NCBI RefSeq assembly: GCF_021401245.1
Contig: NZ_JACBFY010000003.1
Coordinates: 248,001-312,000 of the forward strand
From: Pseudacidovorax sp. NFM-22
GTDB lineage: Bacteria > Pseudomonadota > Gammaproteobacteria > Burkholderiales > Burkholderiaceae_C
DNA length: 64,000 nt
Reading direction: 5' to 3'
Shown here: piece after piece, positions 50,224-59,756 of the stretch
Layout: each line of letters begins with the position of its first letter
How positions within the stretch are numbered: the first letter of the stretch is position 1
The notes under the pieces: generated by a model
Told to the model about the DNA's origin: nothing
The model's database searches: none
The model's input: the letters and a program-made list of their open reading frames with translations, nothing else
Made by a program: the position numbers and the translations under genes

Positions 50224-50241
50224 GACTCGTCTCCCGCTCCA
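50224..50241 (+). other. right attachment site (attR), tRNA-Gly 3' end copy
   Basis: The 18-bp sequence GACTCGTCTCCCGCTCCA ends in the last bases of tRNA-Gly (CCCGCTCCA), but no tRNA body lies upstream of it. It therefore marks the end of the ICE. Elements of the ICEclc class integrate in the 3' end of tRNA-Gly genes. The matching left site and integrase are outside the window. Confidence 0.8.
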
Positions 50242-50286
50242 GTTTTGGAGGAAGCCGCAAGGCCTCTTCCAGCGCCCGATCAAGAC

Positions 50287-50362
50287 GCGGGAATAGCTCA
50301 GTTGGTAGAGCGCAACCTTGCCAAGGTTGAGGTCGACGGTTCGAGACCGTTTTCCCGCTCCA
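50287..50362 (+). tRNA. tRNA-Gly (GCC)
   Basis: A 76-base cloverleaf: acceptor GCGGGAA with TTCCCGC, D arm with AGCTCAGTTGGTAGAGC, anticodon loop CTTGCCAAG (GCC), T arm with GGTTCGAGACC, and encoded CCA. It is intact and lies 45 bp after the ICE attachment site, a spacing typical of tandem tRNA genes. Confidence 0.97.
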
Positions 50363-50376
50363 GTCTCAGGTCCAAG

Positions 50377-50424
50377 ACCGCCTTGTCTGCCCCTCACGGG
50401 AGTTCAGCAAGGCGGTTTTGTTTT
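50377..50424 (+). terminator. terminator after tRNA-Gly
   Basis: ACCGCCTTG (50377-50385) pairs with CAAGGCGGT (50408-50416), followed by TTTGTTTT. Confidence 0.85.
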
Positions 50425-50552
50425 GTGCCTGCCCCTTTCCCATCCTTGGTGCCAGTGACGGCGTTTCGGCGTGCTGCCGGCGCCAGATCGTGGTGGCGTC
50501 GCGCCCCCGTGAGACGGCGCCGGACCCGCGCTTCATCCGGCGCTTCGGGCCG

Positions 50553-53105
50553 CTACCAGTCCTCCTTGACCGCCAGCACCATGTCCTGCGAGGCGGCGGC
50601 ACGCGCGGAGAACCAGGCGGTGAGTGTTCCTGCCCCGATCACCGCCAGGCAGAGCGCGGCCAGCCGTCCAGGTGGCAGCAGCATGTCCATCGTCCAGTGG
50701 AAGCTCTGGGGATTGACCACCTTCACCAGCACGGCAGCCACGGCGATGCCCAGTCCCAGTCCTGCCAGCGCGCCAATGCTGGTCCAGGCGGCGCCTTCGC
50801 CCGCAACGAGGCGGCGAACCTGGCTTGGCGTGAAGCCGAGGTGCGCCAGCAGGCCGAATTCCTTGCGCCGCGCGAGCACCTGCGCGCTGAAGCTGGCCGC
50901 GATGCCGAACAGGCTGATGGCAATGGCCACGCCCTGCAGCCAGTAGGTCACCGCAAAGCTGCGGTCGAAGATCCGCAGCGACACCGCGCGCAGCTGCGCG
51001 GTCGATGCGATGTCCAGCGCGTCAGCCGCCCCGAGCCGGACGCGCGCGAGCCCGTCCAGCGCCTGACGGATGCGCGCTTCGTCCGCATCGGCGGCCTGCC
51101 AGAGCGACAGCTCGCTGGCCGCGCCATCGCCGGTCAGGGCCTGGTAGTCGTCCCGGTTGATCGCAATGGCGCCGAACTGTCGTGCGTAGTCCCGCCACAC
51201 GCCGGCCACGAAGAAGCGGCCCGCCGGAAGTCCGAATGCCGCATCGAGCGATACCAGCGTACCGCCCACGCGCCCGCCATGCAGCGACAGCATGGGCTCG
51301 CTGACGTAAATGGGGATGCGGCCGGGCGGTGCCGGCAGCGTCGACCCCGTCAGCGGCAGGCTGTCGCCGGGCGCTTGCGGGTCGATGGGGCGGGCGAGCA
51401 GGCTCACGGCGGGTGCCGCCGGATCCAGTTGCAGCAGTCGGATGCGTTGCGGCGCGACCCGCACCACCCCGGGGATCGCCTGCGCGGCCGCCACGAAGTC
51501 GGCGTCAAACGGCGCCAGTTCGCCCGTTGCCGCGCCGGCCGCGCGGACATAGAGGTCGGCCGGCAGCACGACGTCCAGCCAGCGCGTGACCGATTCGCGG
51601 AAGCTCGCGACCATGACGGTGAGCGCCACCGACAGCGCCAGGCTGGCCACGACCCCGCTCAGGGCGATGGCGGCGGTGCCGCGCATGCGCCGGGCGCGCT
51701 CGATCGCCATCAGCGGCAGCAGTCGGCCCGCAAGGCGTGGCGCCAGCCACCCGTAAAGAGCCTGGATCAGCCACGGCAGGGCGGCGATGCCGCCGACCAG
51801 CAGCAAGGCCACCGAGGCATAGGCGGCCAGCGGCATGCCCAGGATCGGTGGGACCAAGGCGAGTGCGCCGCCGGCGCCCATCAGGGCGAGGGCCGGCCAC
51901 AGGCGCCCGCCCCGGCCCGAGGCGTCACCCAGGCCCTTGAGCGTCTGCGCCTCGGGCAGCCGTTGCGCGGCGCGCGCCGGCCACCAGCCGCCGGCCAATG
52001 CGGCCAGCGTGCCCAGCACGCCGTAGGCGAGCGTGGCCGCCGGGTCGACGCGCAGGGGCGGTGTCACGTCGCGGAAGTAGCCCCCGCCCAGGTCGCCGCC
52101 GAGCAGCCGGAGGGCGGCCCAGGCCAGCGCCAGGCCGAGTGCCAGACCCGCGGCGCTGCCGACAGCCCCCAGGGCCAGCGACTCGGCCAGCACCAGGCGC
52201 AGCCGCTGTCGCGCGGTCAGCCCCAGCACGCCGAGCAGGGCGAACTGCTGCGCCCGCTTGGCCACCGACAAGGCCAGCACCGAAAAGACCAGGAAGGCGC
52301 CCGTGAACAGCGCCACGAGCGCCAACACCGTCAGGTTCACGCGGTAAGCCCTGGAGAGGTTGCCGATGCGCTGGGCCTCGTCGGCCGGCTCGGCAAGCCG
52401 CAGGGCGGGCGTCCAGGCGGGCAGGGCGCGGATGGCCTGGGCGAGCGCCTCGCGGTCGGTGCCGGGCGCCAGGCGCAGGTCGATGCGGCTCAGGCGCCCC
52501 TGCCGGCCCAGGAGGGCCTGTGCGGCACCGATGTCCATCACGGCCAGCGGCGGGCCGGCGGCCGCAACGGTGCCGGCAATGTCGAGCTGTCGGGCTGCGC
52601 CATCCGGCATGCGGAGTTCGAGCTGTTCGGCGCCGCTGCCGAGCGATTGCCGCGCCGCCGCGTTGACGAAGGCGCGTTCCGGCAGCAGCATGGCCAGCCG
52701 ATCGTCACCCCGGCCCGGAAAGGGCATGGGCATCAGCGAAGGCGAAATGGCGGGCAGCACCAGCGCGTCCAAGCCAAGCAGGCGCAGGTTGGCCAGCCTG
52801 CCTTCGCGGGTGCGCAACAGCACCTGCGCCTCCAGCACCGGACTGAGCAGCGCCACCTGCCTCAGACCAGCCAACTGCCCGAAAAGGGCTTCGTCCAGGT
52901 CGCCCTGCACCGCACGCACCTCCAGATCCGGCTGGCCGTTGACGGTGCGCGTCGCCCGCTGGAATTCGTCCAGCGCCGAGTTGTTGATCAGATGCACCGA
53001 GAACGCCAGCGCCACGCCCAGCATGACGGCCAGCACGGCCGCCAGATGGCGCCACGGATGGTGGCGGACCTCCTGCCAGGAGAAGGTGTTGAGCAGCGAA
53101 CACAT
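50553..53105 (-). CDS. ABC transporter permease, FtsX-like family
   Basis: The 850-residue protein has the plan of large FtsX-type permeases (YbbP, LolC/E relatives): an N-terminal segment (LAAVLAVMLGVALAFSVHLI), a long periplasmic region, a cluster of membrane segments in the middle (VLALVALFTGAFLVFSVLAL, LALGAVGSAAGLALGLALAW), a second periplasmic part and C-terminal segments (GVAIAISLFGIAASFSAQVL). Such permeases move lipids or substrates out of the inner membrane with a cytoplasmic ATPase. The likely ATPase gene lies at 53984-54712 on the same strand, with a GNAT gene on the other strand between them. Confidence 0.85.
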   Translation of the reverse strand: MCSLLNTFSWQEVRHHPWRHLAAVLAVMLGVALAFSVHLINNSALDEFQRATRTVNGQPDLEVRAVQGDLDEALFGQLAGLRQVALLSPVLEAQVLLRTREGRLANLRLLGLDALVLPAISPSLMPMPFPGRGDDRLAMLLPERAFVNAAARQSLGSGAEQLELRMPDGAARQLDIAGTVAAAGPPLAVMDIGAAQALLGRQGRLSRIDLRLAPGTDREALAQAIRALPAWTPALRLAEPADEAQRIGNLSRAYRVNLTVLALVALFTGAFLVFSVLALSVAKRAQQFALLGVLGLTARQRLRLVLAESLALGAVGSAAGLALGLALAWAALRLLGGDLGGGYFRDVTPPLRVDPAATLAYGVLGTLAALAGGWWPARAAQRLPEAQTLKGLGDASGRGGRLWPALALMGAGGALALVPPILGMPLAAYASVALLLVGGIAALPWLIQALYGWLAPRLAGRLLPLMAIERARRMRGTAAIALSGVVASLALSVALTVMVASFRESVTRWLDVVLPADLYVRAAGAATGELAPFDADFVAAAQAIPGVVRVAPQRIRLLQLDPAAPAVSLLARPIDPQAPGDSLPLTGSTLPAPPGRIPIYVSEPMLSLHGGRVGGTLVSLDAAFGLPAGRFFVAGVWRDYARQFGAIAINRDDYQALTGDGAASELSLWQAADADEARIRQALDGLARVRLGAADALDIASTAQLRAVSLRIFDRSFAVTYWLQGVAIAISLFGIAASFSAQVLARRKEFGLLAHLGFTPSQVRRLVAGEGAAWTSIGALAGLGLGIAVAAVLVKVVNPQSFHWTMDMLLPPGRLAALCLAVIGAGTLTAWFSARAAASQDMVLAVKEDW

Positions 53106-53164
53106 CGGGCGATTGTGGGGGCCGTGCGGGTGTCAAAGACGGTGAAGCGTTTCACAATGGGGTC

Positions 53165-53956
53165 ATGGTTGCTGGCGTGAACGTTGAATCGATCGAAAGG
53201 GCCACCCTGGCCGCGGTGCCCCCCGATGCTCTGGAGGAATTGCCGGGCTGGCTGCTGGCCCTGGACCGCGGCACGGTGGGCCGGGCGCGCAGCGCGGTGC
53301 CCCTGCACCACGGCGCGCAGGATCCGTCGGTCCTTCCCCGCATCGAAGCGGCCTACGAGGCCTATGGCCTGCCGGCCGTGCTGCGCCTGCCCATCGAGAC
53401 CCCGGGCTTCGAGACGCTCACCGAAGCCTTGCGCCAGCGCGGCTACGTGCCGTCCAGGCCCACCCAGGTGATGTGTGCCGACCCGGCCATCGTGGCGGCC
53501 AACGGCCGGCCGGAGGCCGTCGAGCTATCCCCGACGCCGGGCGACGACTGGGCCCGCGTCTACCTGGGCGAGGGCTTCGATCCGGTCGATGGCCAGAGCC
53601 GGGTTCGTCTGCTGCGCCGGGCCCGGGATGCGGTCTACGTCAGCCTGCGCTTGGCGCAGGATCTCCCGGGTGGCGAGGCGGGCGATGTGGCGGCGGTCGG
53701 CAGCGGCTGCTTTGCCGAAGGCTGGATGGGCGTGCACGGCATGCGCACCCGGCCGCGCTTTCGCGGCCACGGCTTCGCGCGTCAGCTGATGGCGGCAATG
53801 GGTGCGGAGGCGGTGCAGCGTGGCGTGACCCGCACCTTCCTCCAGGTCGAGGCAGAGAACTACCTGGCGCGATCGCTCTATGCCCGGGTGGGCTTCTCGC
53901 CGGCCTGGCTCTACGTCTACTGGCAGCGGCCTGGCGCGGACGCGTTGCTCAAGTAG
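53165..53956 (+). CDS. GNAT family N-acetyltransferase
   Basis: The 263-residue protein has its acetyl-CoA-binding motif in GMRTRPRFRGHGFARQLMAA (RGHGFA loop) and a C-terminal ARSLYARVGFSPAWLYVYW typical of GNAT enzymes. The first 110 residues form a second, degenerate domain. The substrate is unknown. It lies on the plus strand between two minus-strand genes of an apparent ABC transporter; starts with the ATG at 53165, 60 bp from the permease start. Confidence 0.88.
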   Translation: MVAGVNVESIERATLAAVPPDALEELPGWLLALDRGTVGRARSAVPLHHGAQDPSVLPRIEAAYEAYGLPAVLRLPIETPGFETLTEALRQRGYVPSRPTQVMCADPAIVAANGRPEAVELSPTPGDDWARVYLGEGFDPVDGQSRVRLLRRARDAVYVSLRLAQDLPGGEAGDVAAVGSGCFAEGWMGVHGMRTRPRFRGHGFARQLMAAMGAEAVQRGVTRTFLQVEAENYLARSLYARVGFSPAWLYVYWQRPGADALLK

Positions 53957-53983
53957 GTGCCAGCGCAGCCGCTTCGGCGGCGT

Positions 53984-54712
53984 TCAGCAGAAGCCGTCGG
54001 TGCGCAGGTGCAGCCGGCGGTCGGCCCGCGCGGCGGCAGCGTCTGAATGGGTGACCAGGACCAGGCTGGCCCCGTGGGCCCGCGATTCGGACAGCAGCAG
54101 GTCCATCACTCTCGCGGCCGTTGCCGGGTCCAGGTTGCCGGTGGGTTCGTCCGCCAGCAGCAGGCCGGGGCGATGGACCAGCGCCCGGGCAATGGCCACG
54201 CGTTGCAACTGGCCGCCCGACAGCGCCTGCGGCAGCCGCTGACCCAGGCCCTGGAGGCCGACCGCCTCGAGCATCTGCGCGACGCGCTGCGCCATCTCCT
54301 GCTTGCGGCCGAGCAGCATCAGGGGCAGCCCCACGTTCTGGGCGACATCGAGGTGGGGCAGCACATGGAAGGCCTGGAAGACGAAGCCGACATGCGCGCG
54401 CCGCCACAGCGCGCGCTGCTCGGCGTCCACGGTGCCGAGGTCCCGCGGGCCATGCAGCACGCGCCCCTCGTCCCAGTGGTCGAGGCCGGCCATGCAGTTC
54501 AGCAGCGTCGACTTGCCGACGCCCGACTCGCCCACGATGGCCACGAACTCGCCCGGCGCGACCGTCAGGTCCAGGTGGCGGAACACCGGTCGTGCGTCCG
54601 CGCCCTTGCCATAGAACTTGCCGAGTCCCTCGATGCGCAGGGGCACGGCGCGCGAGGCCGTCTCCGTCGCGCGCCCGTCGGGCGCCGCTTCTGGATGGGG
54701 CCGGCGGTTCAT
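53984..54712 (-). CDS. ABC transporter ATP-binding protein (LolD/YbbA-like)
   Basis: The 242-residue ATPase has Walker [10 protein letters not shown], signature [16 protein letters not shown], Walker [13 protein letters not shown] and the His switch in LVLVTHS. It fits the LolD/MacB/YbbA branch and so the FtsX-like permease at 50553-53105. Its ATG overlaps the miaA stop by 4 bp, so it is cotranscribed with miaA. Confidence 0.92.
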   Translation of the reverse strand: MNRRPHPEAAPDGRATETASRAVPLRIEGLGKFYGKGADARPVFRHLDLTVAPGEFVAIVGESGVGKSTLLNCMAGLDHWDEGRVLHGPRDLGTVDAEQRALWRRAHVGFVFQAFHVLPHLDVAQNVGLPLMLLGRKQEMAQRVAQMLEAVGLQGLGQRLPQALSGGQLQRVAIARALVHRPGLLLADEPTGNLDPATAARVMDLLLSESRAHGASLVLVTHSDAAAARADRRLHLRTDGFC

Positions 54713-55698
54713 GCCCCGTCCTTCGCAAGCGCCTGCCGGACCCGCGCCACGACCTGATCGGCCGCGGTCGTCGCGTCACAGGCGATCACCTCGCGACGGC
54801 GCATGCTGCGCAGCCAGGTGATCTGGCGTTTCGCCAACTGGCGGGTTGCGGCCACGCCCCGCTCGCGCAACTCGGCCAGTTCGGCGCGCGTGGGGGGACG
54901 GCCTTGGGTGGCATCGAGCATCTCCCACGCCTGCCGATAGCCGACGCAGCGGATCGAGGGCAACGCCGGGTCCAAGTCGCCGCGCTGCCGCAGGCGCCGG
55001 ACCTCGTCGAGGAAGCCGCCGGCCAGCATGGCGTCGAAGCGCTGCGCGATGCGCGCGTGAAGCCAGGCCCTGTCCTCGGTCTCCAGCGAGAGGAGAAGGG
55101 CCTCGCCGCTCGCCAGCGGATCAGGGGCCGGATGCTCGCCCTCGCGGCGATGGAAGGCGGAGAGGGGCCGGCCGCTGCTCATCCAGACCTCCAGCGCCCG
55201 CTGGATGCGCTGGCTGTCGGCGGGCGCCAGGCGGGCGGCAGTGTCCGGGTCGACGTCTGCCAGACGGGCATGCATGGCCGGCCAGCCGTGCTCGGCGGCC
55301 TCGGCGTCGATGCGGCGGCGCAGTTCCGGGTCGGCGGCCGGCATCGCGTCCAGCCCGTCGAACAGCGCCTTGAAGTACAGCATCGTTCCTCCGACCAGCA
55401 AGGGGAGGGCGCCGCGCTGGCGGATCTGGCCGATCAGCCGCTGTGCGTCTGCCACGAAGGCGGCCGCGCTGTAGCGCTCGGCCGGGTCGAGGATGTCGAT
55501 CAGGTGGTGCGGCACGGCCGCGCGCTCGTCTGGCGTGGGCTTGGCGGTGCCGATGTCCATGCCACGGTAGACCAGGGCCGAGTCGACGCTGACCACTTCC
55601 ACCGGCGTCGGCAGCGCAGCCGCCACGGCCAGCGCGGCGGCAGTCTTGCCGCTGGCGGTCGGGCCTGCCAGGGCGATGTAGCGCAGGTGCGCGGTCAT
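54709..55698 (-). CDS. miaA: tRNA dimethylallyltransferase MiaA
   Basis: The 329-residue enzyme transfers a dimethylallyl group to A37 of tRNAs reading codons that start with U. It has the P-loop GPTASGKT near the N-terminus, [31 protein letters not shown] and [13 protein letters not shown], all standard MiaA blocks. It lies downstream of mutL in this region with two unrelated genes between. All core motifs are present. Confidence 0.96.
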   Translation of the reverse strand: MTAHLRYIALAGPTASGKTAAALAVAAALPTPVEVVSVDSALVYRGMDIGTAKPTPDERAAVPHHLIDILDPAERYSAAAFVADAQRLIGQIRQRGALPLLVGGTMLYFKALFDGLDAMPAADPELRRRIDAEAAEHGWPAMHARLADVDPDTAARLAPADSQRIQRALEVWMSSGRPLSAFHRREGEHPAPDPLASGEALLLSLETEDRAWLHARIAQRFDAMLAGGFLDEVRRLRQRGDLDPALPSIRCVGYRQAWEMLDATQGRPPTRAELAELRERGVAATRQLAKRQITWLRSMRRREVIACDATTAADQVVARVRQALAKDGA

Positions 55699-55860
55699 GT
55701 GCAGGGGCCGCTCGGCACGGGCGCCGGGCGCGGTGAACGTCTGGCGCGCGGGGCAAGGTCAGGCAAGGGGGGAGAGCAGGAAGCCGGGAAGCACGCAGGC
55801 ATCCTGCCGAGGGTAGCAAATCGCCCGGCGCCCGCCGCAGCGAGGGCGCCCAGGCCGCGC

Positions 55861-56820
55861 TCAGGTGCCCAGCGGCTGGGGTGGCTTCACCGCCTGCGGC
55901 ACGGCGGTGCCACCCGCCGGGCGGCTGAGGCCTGCCGCCGGCTCGCCTGTGGCGAGAGCGGGGGTGCCCAGGCCGCGTTCCTTCATCTGGAACAACTGGG
56001 CCAGCGCGGCGCGGTACTGCGCCTCGCCGACGGAGTTGGTGCTGTGGTGGGAGCCACCTTCCACCAGCACGAACATCTTCTGGCCCGTGGCCGCCTCGTA
56101 GAGCTTGCGGCCCAGGGTGGGATTGATCAGGGTGTCGTTCGAGCCGTGCACCACCAGCAACGGCGAGCCGATGGACTTGACCTTCGCGAGGGACTCGAAG
56201 CGCTGGGTGATGAAGGGCTTGAAGGGCAGCCAGCCCCATTTGAAGCTGCTCACCACATCCGAGATCGAGGTGAAGGTGCCTTCGACGATGGTGCCGGACT
56301 CGTCCCGCACATCGGCGGCCAGGTCGATGCCGATGGCGCCCCCCAGCGAATGGCCGAAGATGTAGCGGCGCTGCTTGGGGTACTTGGCGGCCAGCCATTT
56401 CCAGGCGGCGCGCGCGTCTTCGCGGGCGGATTCCTCGGAGGGCAGCGTCTTGGTGCTCTTGCCGAAGCCACGGTAGTCGATGGCCAGCACCGAGAAGCCG
56501 AGCTCGTGCATGCGGCGGATGCGCGGCGCCGAGCCGGAAACGTTGTAGCGCGCGCCGTGCAGGTACAGCATCACGGGCGTGTCGCGCGACATCGGCGCAT
56601 CGCCCAGCCACAAGCCATGGAGCCGCACGTCATCGCCATCGGGCGTGCGGTAGTCGATCCACACGTCGTCCATGCCCACCGTCATCTCCGCGGTGTTGCC
56701 CCAGCTCAGGTCGCTGGGCTGGAAGATCCATTCGCGTTGTTGGGCGTCGAGCGTGGAGCATCCTGCACCGACCAGGACGGTGAAAGACAGGGCCGACGCG
56801 ATGAGGGACCAACGTTTCAT
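55861..56820 (-). CDS. alpha/beta hydrolase lipoprotein
   Basis: The 319-residue protein has a lipoprotein signal (LSFTVLVGAGCSTLD, lipobox Cys20). Its alpha/beta hydrolase domain carries the nucleophile elbow GHSLGG, an oxyanion block MLYLHGARYN, a likely acid in VVHGSNDTLINP and a likely catalytic His in EGGSHHSTNS. It is probably an outer-membrane serine hydrolase or esterase; the substrate is unknown. The C-terminal 40 residues are Pro/Ala rich. Confidence 0.88.
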   Translation of the reverse strand: MKRWSLIASALSFTVLVGAGCSTLDAQQREWIFQPSDLSWGNTAEMTVGMDDVWIDYRTPDGDDVRLHGLWLGDAPMSRDTPVMLYLHGARYNVSGSAPRIRRMHELGFSVLAIDYRGFGKSTKTLPSEESAREDARAAWKWLAAKYPKQRRYIFGHSLGGAIGIDLAADVRDESGTIVEGTFTSISDVVSSFKWGWLPFKPFITQRFESLAKVKSIGSPLLVVHGSNDTLINPTLGRKLYEAATGQKMFVLVEGGSHHSTNSVGEAQYRAALAQLFQMKERGLGTPALATGEPAAGLSRPAGGTAVPQAVKPPQPLGT

Positions 56821-57042
56821 TGGGCAAACAGAGACCGGATGGCGGGTCGAAGTTCACAGGGATTTGCAACTGCGGCCCCTGAGCACCGTGTGGGTGACGG
56901 CCCGTTACAGGCCTTGCACACCCTTGCCCACATGCAACGGGCGTGCCCGCCTTTCCGACGACCGTGTAAACCCCAGTGCCACCGCCACGTAGGACGTTGC
57001 CTACGCGAGCTCCCCGTTGCGGCGCGTTCCCGCCCTGCCGTC

Positions 57043-58977
57043 TCAGCGCCCGCGCAGGAACAGTCCGTCCAGATCGCGCACGCTCAGCTGCCGCCATGTG
57101 GGGCGCCCGTGGTTGCACTGGTCGGAGCGCTCGGTGGCTTCCATCTGGCGCAGCAGTCCGTTCATTTCGTCCAGCGTGAGACGCCGGTTGGCCCGGACGG
57201 CGCCGTGGCAGGCCATGGTGGCGAGCAGTTCATGCTGGGCGCGTTGGATGACGGTGGTGGCTTCGTGCTGGGCCAGCTCGGCCAGCACGCTGCGGGCCAG
57301 CGCCACCGGATCGCCGTCGGCCAGGGGCGCCGGCACAGCGCGCACCGCGAGGGTGCGGGGCGAGAAGGGCGAGACCTCCAGTCCCAGGGCGCCGAGCACC
57401 TCCGAGCAGGTCTCGACCGTGGCCACCTCTTCCGGCGTGGCCGCGAAGGTGGCGGGAATCAGCAGCGGCTGGCTGGCGATCGCATGGCCGTCGAGCTGGG
57501 TCTTCAGGCGCTCGTAGACGATCCGCTCGTGTGCGGCGTGCATGTCGACGATGACCAGGCCCTGGGTGTTCTCGGCCAGGATGTAGATGCCCTGCAGTTG
57601 TGCGAGCGCACGGCCCAGCGGCCAGTCGCTGGCAGCCGTGGCAGCGACCTCCGGCGGGGTGGAGGAGGGCCGCAGGGCGCCAGCCGCCGCGCCGCCGGCC
57701 GCCCAGGGGGGCTGGAGTGGGGCGTCGCCCAGGCCGGCCGTGAGGGCAGGGGATGCCTCGTCCCCCGGCCCCGGGTCTGCCGCTGCCGACGGTGCCGCAG
57801 GCGCGGTGGGCCACATGGCCGCCCAATCGCCGGCGCCCCGCTCGGCCGCGAACGGAATGCCGGTCTGCCGCCATGCCGGCGCCGCAGCGGGCGCGTCGTA
57901 GCCTCGCAGCAGCGGGGCGGGCCGGCCGGTGCCGCTGTCGTCCGTGCTCGCCGCGCCGGCGGCGCGCGGGGCCGCCAGGGCGTTCTCGATGGCGTGGCGC
58001 ACGGCGCTGTGCACTTCGCGGCCATCGCGAAAGCGCACCTCGATCTTGGTGGGGTGCACGTTGACGTCCACGCGCGTCGGATCGATCTGCAGGTGCAGCA
58101 CGAACACCGGCTGGCGCTGGCCATGCAGCACGTCCTCGTAGGCGGCACGCACCGCGTGCAGCAGCACCTTGTCGCGCACGAAGCGGCCGTTGACGTAGAA
58201 GAACTGCTGGTCGCCCCGGCTGCGGGCCGCATCCGGCACGCCGGCATGGCCACGAACGTGCAGGGCGCCCTCGCCATGGTCGACCTGCACGCTCTGGCCG
58301 ATGAAATCCTCGCCGAAGACGTCCGACAGGCGCTGGGCGGGCGTGTCGGCGATGCGCCACTGCTCGACCAGCCGGCCTTCGTGCCAGATCGCGAAGCCCA
58401 CGGCCGGACGCGCCAGCGCATGGCGGCGCACCGCCTCGATGCAGTGCGCCAGTTCGGTGGCATCGGTCTTGAGGAACTTGCGGCGCGCCGGCGTGGCGAA
58501 GAACAGCTCGCGCACTTCCACCGTCGTACCCTGGCTGCGGGCCGCTGGACGCAGCTCGCCCGTGCGGGCATCCAGTTGCCAGGCGCTGTCCGCCCCACCG
58601 TGGCGCGACAGCAGGCTCAGCTCGGCGATGGAGGCGATCGAAGCCAGCGCTTCGCCGCGAAAGCCCATGGTGCCGACCGATTCGAGTTCGGCCAGGCTGG
58701 CGATCTTGCTGGTCGCATGGCGGCGCAGCGCCAGCGGCAACTCGTCGCGCGGGATGCCGCCGCCATCGTCCTCGACGGCGATCAGCCGGACACCGCCGGC
58801 GGCCAGGCGCACCGTGATCTGGCTCGCCCCGGCGTCCAAGGCGTTGTCCACCAGTTCGCGCACGACCGAGGCGGGCCGCTCCACCACCTCGCCGGCGGCA
58901 ATCTGGCTGATGAGTTCGTCCGGCAGGTCCCGGATGGGCCGTCGGCTGGCGGAGGAGGAGGAAAGGAGGGCGCTCAC
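57043..58977 (-). CDS. mutL: DNA mismatch repair protein MutL
   Basis: The 644-residue protein has the GHKL ATPase domain (LISQIAAGEVVERPASVVRE, DNALDAG, DDGGGIP, TMGFRGEALASI, ELFFATPARRKFLK), an Ala/Pro-rich linker at about 340-440 and the C-terminal dimerisation domain with VIVDMHAAHERIVYERL. It links MutS recognition to strand removal in mismatch repair. The metal-binding endonuclease motif (DQHA..E type) is not evident. The start is a GTG at 58977. Confidence 0.96.
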   Translation of the reverse strand: MSALLSSSSASRRPIRDLPDELISQIAAGEVVERPASVVRELVDNALDAGASQITVRLAAGGVRLIAVEDDGGGIPRDELPLALRRHATSKIASLAELESVGTMGFRGEALASIASIAELSLLSRHGGADSAWQLDARTGELRPAARSQGTTVEVRELFFATPARRKFLKTDATELAHCIEAVRRHALARPAVGFAIWHEGRLVEQWRIADTPAQRLSDVFGEDFIGQSVQVDHGEGALHVRGHAGVPDAARSRGDQQFFYVNGRFVRDKVLLHAVRAAYEDVLHGQRQPVFVLHLQIDPTRVDVNVHPTKIEVRFRDGREVHSAVRHAIENALAAPRAAGAASTDDSGTGRPAPLLRGYDAPAAAPAWRQTGIPFAAERGAGDWAAMWPTAPAAPSAAADPGPGDEASPALTAGLGDAPLQPPWAAGGAAAGALRPSSTPPEVAATAASDWPLGRALAQLQGIYILAENTQGLVIVDMHAAHERIVYERLKTQLDGHAIASQPLLIPATFAATPEEVATVETCSEVLGALGLEVSPFSPRTLAVRAVPAPLADGDPVALARSVLAELAQHEATTVIQRAQHELLATMACHGAVRANRRLTLDEMNGLLRQMEATERSDQCNHGRPTWRQLSVRDLDGLFLRGR

Positions 58978-59026
58978 GGCGGGATTTTAAGAATCCGTCA
59001 ACGGGCGGCCCGGATAATGCCGCGCC

Positions 59027-59689
59027 ATGGACATCGTCGCCTTCCTGATTGACTTCATCCTCCACGTGGACAAGCACCTGGAGGCCTTCGTCGCCGCCTA
59101 TGGCACCTGGGTCTATGTGCTGCTCTTCCTCATCGTCTTCGTGGAGACGGGCGTGGTGGTCATGCCCTTCCTGCCGGGCGATTCGCTGCTGTTCATCGTC
59201 GGTGCGCTCTGCGGCGCGGGGCTGATGAACCTCGGGATCGCCATCCCGGTGCTCCTGGCCGCGGCCGTCCTGGGCGACCAGTGCAATTTCGCCATCGGCC
59301 GCCACATCGGGCCCCGTGTCTTCCAGTGGGAGAACACGCGCTTCTTCAACCGGAAGGCCTTCGATCAGGCGCATGCCTTCTACGAGCGCTATGGCGGCAT
59401 CACCATCGTGCTGGCGCGCTTCATGCCCTTCATCCGGACCTTCGCGCCATTCGTGGCGGGCGTCGCCGCCATGAGCCGCTCCAAGTTCACGGCCTTCAAC
59501 GTCGGCGGGGCCGTGCTGTGGGTGGTGGGCATCTGCGCGGCGGGCTACTTCTTCGGCAACCTGACCTTCGTCCGCGAGCATCTGGACAAGATCATCTGGG
59601 CGCTGATCCTGGTGCCGGGCCTCATCGCCATCTTCGGCGCCTGGCGCGGCTCGAGGGCCTCGAACGCGCCGGCCGCAACGGCGCGCTGA
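59027..59689 (+). CDS. DedA family inner-membrane protein
   Basis: The 220-residue membrane protein has the DedA/SNARE-associated core: ETGVVVMPFLPGDSLLFIVG, GDQCNFAIGRHIG, FYERYGGITIVLARFMPFIR and FAPFVAGVAAMSR, with a hydrophobic C-terminal pair of segments. DedA proteins act as lipid scramblases or flippases for undecaprenyl or other lipids. It is divergent from mutL. Confidence 0.93.
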   Translation: MDIVAFLIDFILHVDKHLEAFVAAYGTWVYVLLFLIVFVETGVVVMPFLPGDSLLFIVGALCGAGLMNLGIAIPVLLAAAVLGDQCNFAIGRHIGPRVFQWENTRFFNRKAFDQAHAFYERYGGITIVLARFMPFIRTFAPFVAGVAAMSRSKFTAFNVGGAVLWVVGICAAGYFFGNLTFVREHLDKIIWALILVPGLIAIFGAWRGSRASNAPAATAR

Positions 59690-59700
59690 GGCCGCTCAGC

Positions 59701-59733
59701 GCAAAAACGCTCGGGGCCGCGTTTGCGGCCCCG
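59701..59733. terminator. terminator between dedA and the glycine-zipper gene
   Basis: CGGGGCCGC (59712-59720) pairs with GCGGCCCCG (59725-59733). On the minus strand AGCGTTTTTGC follows, so it serves mainly the glycine-zipper gene; on the plus strand the T tract is weak. Confidence 0.8.
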
Positions 59734-59756
59734 GGCGTTGATGGCTGGCGTTCCGC

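Noticed and set aside
50418..53180. A plus-strand open frame of about 920 codons over the ABC permease
   Set aside because: Gln/Arg/His-rich shadow composition; the minus strand encodes a good membrane permease.
54121..59052. A plus-strand open frame of over 1,600 codons across miaA, the hydrolase and mutL
   Set aside because: It is the reverse shadow of GC-rich coding genes; it is Arg/Ala/Pro rich, has no family pattern, and the opposite strand carries clear miaA and mutL motifs.
57230..59581. A minus-strand frame of about 780 codons overlapping mutL and dedA
   Set aside because: It crosses two real genes out of frame and has no conserved motif.
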